From assembly GCA_963661945.1 (NCBI GenBank), contig CAVLDP010000029.1:1-15380 (forward strand): 15,380 nt of DNA, in the 5' to 3' direction. Positions 13,110 through 15,380 of this stretch are shown here, one piece after another. Positions within the stretch are counted from its first letter, which is position 1. Each line of letters opens with the position of its first letter. The DNA comes from CAVLDP01 sp963661945. GTDB taxonomy: Bacteria > Bacillota > Clostridia > Lachnospirales > Lachnospiraceae. The notes beneath the pieces are model-generated. The model had not been told where the DNA came from. It did no database searches and saw only the letters and a list, made by a program, of their open reading frames with translations. Position numbers and translations under genes: made by a program.

Positions 13110-13430
13110 CTACAGCTGGTCGTACTTTGCCGCACTACCTTTGGATTTTTCTACTGGATACTTTGCTTCGTTTTGGGACATCTTCATATTGATTATTTCA
13201 TCTGCATCAAGGCCCAGCTTGTCCAGGAGATTTTGACTATAGACCATCACATCGGCAAGCTCTTCCTTCACATGCTGCATATCATAATTCTCATCCGACC
13301 ACTGAAAGCACTCCAAAAGCTCAGCTGCTTCTATCACAATAGACTTAGCCAGATTGGCTGGAGAATGGAACTGGTCCCAGTCCCTATCTTCCGTAAATTT
13401 TCTGATTCGATCAATTGTCTCCTGCTGCAT
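13110..13430 (-). CDS. MazG-like nucleotide pyrophosphohydrolase
   Basis: The 106-residue all-helical protein belongs to the single-domain MazG/RS21-C6-type NTP pyrophosphohydrolases, which cut (d)NTPs to NMP and pyrophosphate with Mg2+. The metal-binding pattern is visible: EAAELLE (E34, E37) in one helix and EELAD (E57, D60) in the next, plus the closing NEAKYPVEKSKG typical of the subfamily. Of two adjacent ATGs (13433, 13430), the second is five bases from GGAGG and is preferred. The gene begins 12 bases after the stop of the nuclease-helicase gene, so they are cotranscribed. It may clean up damaged nucleotides, or lower nucleotide pools alongside the helicase during stress or phage attack; the latter is inference. 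Confidence 0.9.
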   Translation of the reverse strand: MQQETIDRIRKFTEDRDWDQFHSPANLAKSIVIEAAELLECFQWSDENYDMQHVKEELADVMVYSQNLLDKLGLDADEIINMKMSQNEAKYPVEKSKGSAAKYDQL

Positions 13431-13442
13431 CATTTCCTCCGT

Positions 13443-15305
13443 CTATTCCAAACACGCCCTTAAATAATCTGCCAAATTCTTGTCTGTACAATATACATAA
13501 CAGCCCTTCATTCCTCGAGTCATCAGGGTTCTATATGTGTTCTTTATTATTTCATCGGCTTCCTTTATAGCAAGATCTGGATTCTCTTTGTAAAGCTTCT
13601 TGATGCCTTTCAGAGACTGATCCGTCTTCGCGCGCTTGGTAAAGTCTGTGACAATATGACCATCTTCATATCGCATATCATCGCCGATAATTACTCCTGC
13701 ATAATCAAACTCAAGGCCCTGGGATGTATGAATACAGCCAATTTCATTAACAGAATCTTCATCTATGGCAAATGTAGATGTATTCCCCAGATTCCAGCTC
13801 ATTTCAAAATCACCGATCTTGATATCATGCACATTCGTATCATTTTGGCCCGCTTTGAGCCAAGCCCAGCAATAACCAGCCAATATTCTCGAATGATTTG
13901 CCGCCTTATTACGTTCCACAATCAAATCTCTAACTTCATTAGGCGAATCAACAATTCTAATATCGTAGTCAATGTCCTTCATATCAGAATTGGCAGTATC
14001 TCTAATCTCAAGCACATCATCGAGCCAAGCCAAATATCCATCTGAGCCGTTACAGCGAAACTGAGATACCAATTCCATTTCACAAACTTCTGAATCCAAC
14101 TTGGCCGCCCAACTTTTTATCTCTCCGACAGTCCCAATATCACTCAAGGTAACTCGCTGACTCTCATCAATAAAAAACACGCTGCATAAGCTGGCATTTA
14201 TGATTTCCTTAATCTGATTCTCTCCGAGATTATGGAACATTCCTGATTTGTCATTAAGTCTATGAGCTTCATCACAAATAATAGTGTCGACCATATTGGC
14301 ATCAGCATCTACATAGGATCCAGAGCCCTTGAACATATTATTGATGCTAGTCTTTTTATGGCCTGTAAGCTTCTTGGCATAGACATTTCTCGGTGCGCTA
14401 TTCTTAGATGTGTACTGGACAAATTGTCCCTCATTTGTAAGCTTAGCCAATAGATTAATAGCTACTACCGTCTTACCCGTGCCAGGACCGCCTTTTACAA
14501 TTATGGTTCTCTTCTTCGTATCAGTCATGCATTGCAGGGATTTCTTCAAAATCTCTTCATAAATGACCTTCTGATCATCTAGCATAATGAATTCCTGATT
14601 TCCCTCAATCATGCTTTTGATGGAATCCTGCAAGCTTTTAGATGGCTTAATTTTTCCATTATCTATATCATAGAGAAGCTGCTTGTTATCTCCAACCTTT
14701 ACGGATTTCTTAATAAAATCTCTAAGTTTGGAGACCTCGCCTCTTGCAAATATAGGTGCATCATCTACATATTCTCTATATTGATTCTCCTCCAGCTTCT
14801 CCGGATTGCTCTTCCGATAATTATGCAGATAAGCACATGGGTGCAGGACTATATTTCCCATCTGCACATTCTGATTGTAATCATAGATCATCGCAGCATA
14901 AGACCAGGCCTGATAGGATGGATGAACCACCTTCCTTACTGCACCACCAGTAAAGGTCTCAACTAGTGCATCCTGTCCTTCTACAGTATCTACCTTGTCC
15001 CACTGCTTTAACTCAATAATAACCACATTGGGATCCTTCTTCTCATCATAGCCAGAGACAATGAAATCTACTCTCTTTGATGTCTGAGGAATATTGTATT
15101 CTATGGCAACTCCAGCATCCTTTGGAATGTCATCGTCGTTCATAACCTTATACATATATTCCAAAGAATTCTCCCAGGAACGGAACTCATTCTGAGCCGA
15201 CCTCCTATGCATTTTATTGTAAATGTTTTCCTCTATCTCAGATGCAATCGAATCCTGTTCCACCGCAGTAAGAAAATCACTTTTCAAGCCCGAATAAACA
15301 ATCAT
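13443..15305 (-). CDS. PD-(D/E)XK nuclease-DUF2075 (Schlafen-group) helicase fusion
   Basis: The 620-residue protein joins two modules. Residues ~40-160 look like a PD-(D/E)XK nuclease: E69, D80 in RVDFIV, and the catalytic E98-L-K100 in IIELKQW. Residues ~240-620 match DUF2075, a superfamily 1-like NTPase: Walker A GGPGTGKT (272-279), Walker B ICDEAH (343-348), IDESQRV (379-385), SQFRCNG (414-420), HTSQGLEFDYAGVI (526-539) and the arginine-containing NTYRTLMTRG (589-598). It should hydrolyse ATP while acting on DNA or RNA ends, with the nuclease part cutting. All core residues appear intact. ATG 15305 follows an AGAGGTAGGG purine tract. The upstream 75 bases show no convincing promoter, so transcription may enter from outside. 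Such proteins recur in defence and mobile regions; a defence role is inference. Confidence 0.9.
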   Translation of the reverse strand: MIVYSGLKSDFLTAVEQDSIASEIEENIYNKMHRRSAQNEFRSWENSLEYMYKVMNDDDIPKDAGVAIEYNIPQTSKRVDFIVSGYDEKKDPNVVIIELKQWDKVDTVEGQDALVETFTGGAVRKVVHPSYQAWSYAAMIYDYNQNVQMGNIVLHPCAYLHNYRKSNPEKLEENQYREYVDDAPIFARGEVSKLRDFIKKSVKVGDNKQLLYDIDNGKIKPSKSLQDSIKSMIEGNQEFIMLDDQKVIYEEILKKSLQCMTDTKKRTIIVKGGPGTGKTVVAINLLAKLTNEGQFVQYTSKNSAPRNVYAKKLTGHKKTSINNMFKGSGSYVDADANMVDTIICDEAHRLNDKSGMFHNLGENQIKEIINASLCSVFFIDESQRVTLSDIGTVGEIKSWAAKLDSEVCEMELVSQFRCNGSDGYLAWLDDVLEIRDTANSDMKDIDYDIRIVDSPNEVRDLIVERNKAANHSRILAGYCWAWLKAGQNDTNVHDIKIGDFEMSWNLGNTSTFAIDEDSVNEIGCIHTSQGLEFDYAGVIIGDDMRYEDGHIVTDFTKRAKTDQSLKGIKKLYKENPDLAIKEADEIIKNTYRTLMTRGMKGCYVYCTDKNLADYLRACLE

Positions 15306-15380
15306 TTTCCCTACCTCTTCTAATAACTAACCACACAATCTCAAGCGCTTCTCCACATGTCACCCAATGCTATAGCCGCC

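Noticed and set aside
15306..15380. Promoter for the nuclease-helicase gene
   Set aside because: TTGAGA is present, but no -10 box lies at a suitable distance, so I cannot support a promoter in the visible bases.

Overview
The window comes from a low-to-moderate GC Gram-positive anaerobe of the Clostridia, most likely a Lachnospiraceae member of the Butyrivibrio/Pseudobutyrivibrio type. This is inferred from strong GGAGG-type ribosome binding sites, extended -10 promoters, a clostridial-style thioredoxin system and secreted protein families typical of gut and rumen Firmicutes. One gene fragment at the left edge is on the + strand. Everything else is on the - strand, so the region right of about 1.3 kb is best read from right to left. 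There is no gene-free stretch longer than 300 bases.

Layout, left to right. (1) 3-1232: the C-terminal part of a peptide ABC transporter binding protein, highly expressed by its codon use, closed by a strong bidirectional terminator. (2) 1315-2605: a two-gene toxin-antitoxin-like pair. A DUF3990 (ADP-ribosyltransferase-like) protein overlaps an XRE-type helix-turn-helix protein, and a clear promoter contains a 6-bp palindrome. It sits directly behind a tRNA-Gly(CCC) gene (2673-2743). (3) 2798-3211: a half-size EamA transporter with its own extended -10 promoter. (4) 3311-6630: a four-gene cell-surface operon transcribed from about 6.69 kb to a terminator at 3.26-3.30 kb. It encodes a tail-anchored zinc-ribbon protein, a GLUG-repeat membrane protein, a small signal-anchored protein sharing that protein's C-terminal domain, and an exported protein.

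(5) 6703-12766: a probable long transcription unit of nine tightly packed genes. In transcription order they are an orphan RelB/DinJ-type antitoxin, an iron-sulfur-flavoprotein-like flavodoxin, a thioredoxin reductase homologue lacking the usual NADPH-binding motifs, thioredoxin, a YolD-like protein, an exported protein homologous to the one in operon 4, an ATP-grasp ligase, a DegT/AHBA-like PLP enzyme and a GNAT acetyltransferase. It starts at a promoter flanked by an 11-bp inverted repeat. (6) 12858-15305: a nuclease-helicase fusion (PD-(D/E)XK plus DUF2075), a MazG-like nucleotide pyrophosphohydrolase and a small cysteine-containing protein of unknown function.

Themes. The redox genes look like a ferredoxin-driven thioredoxin system. 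The ATP-grasp, PLP enzyme and GNAT genes look like a compact amide-forming modification cassette. The two homologous exported proteins link the surface operon with the redox/ligase unit. The least characterised parts are the surface operon, the DUF3990 pair and the DUF2075/MazG cluster.
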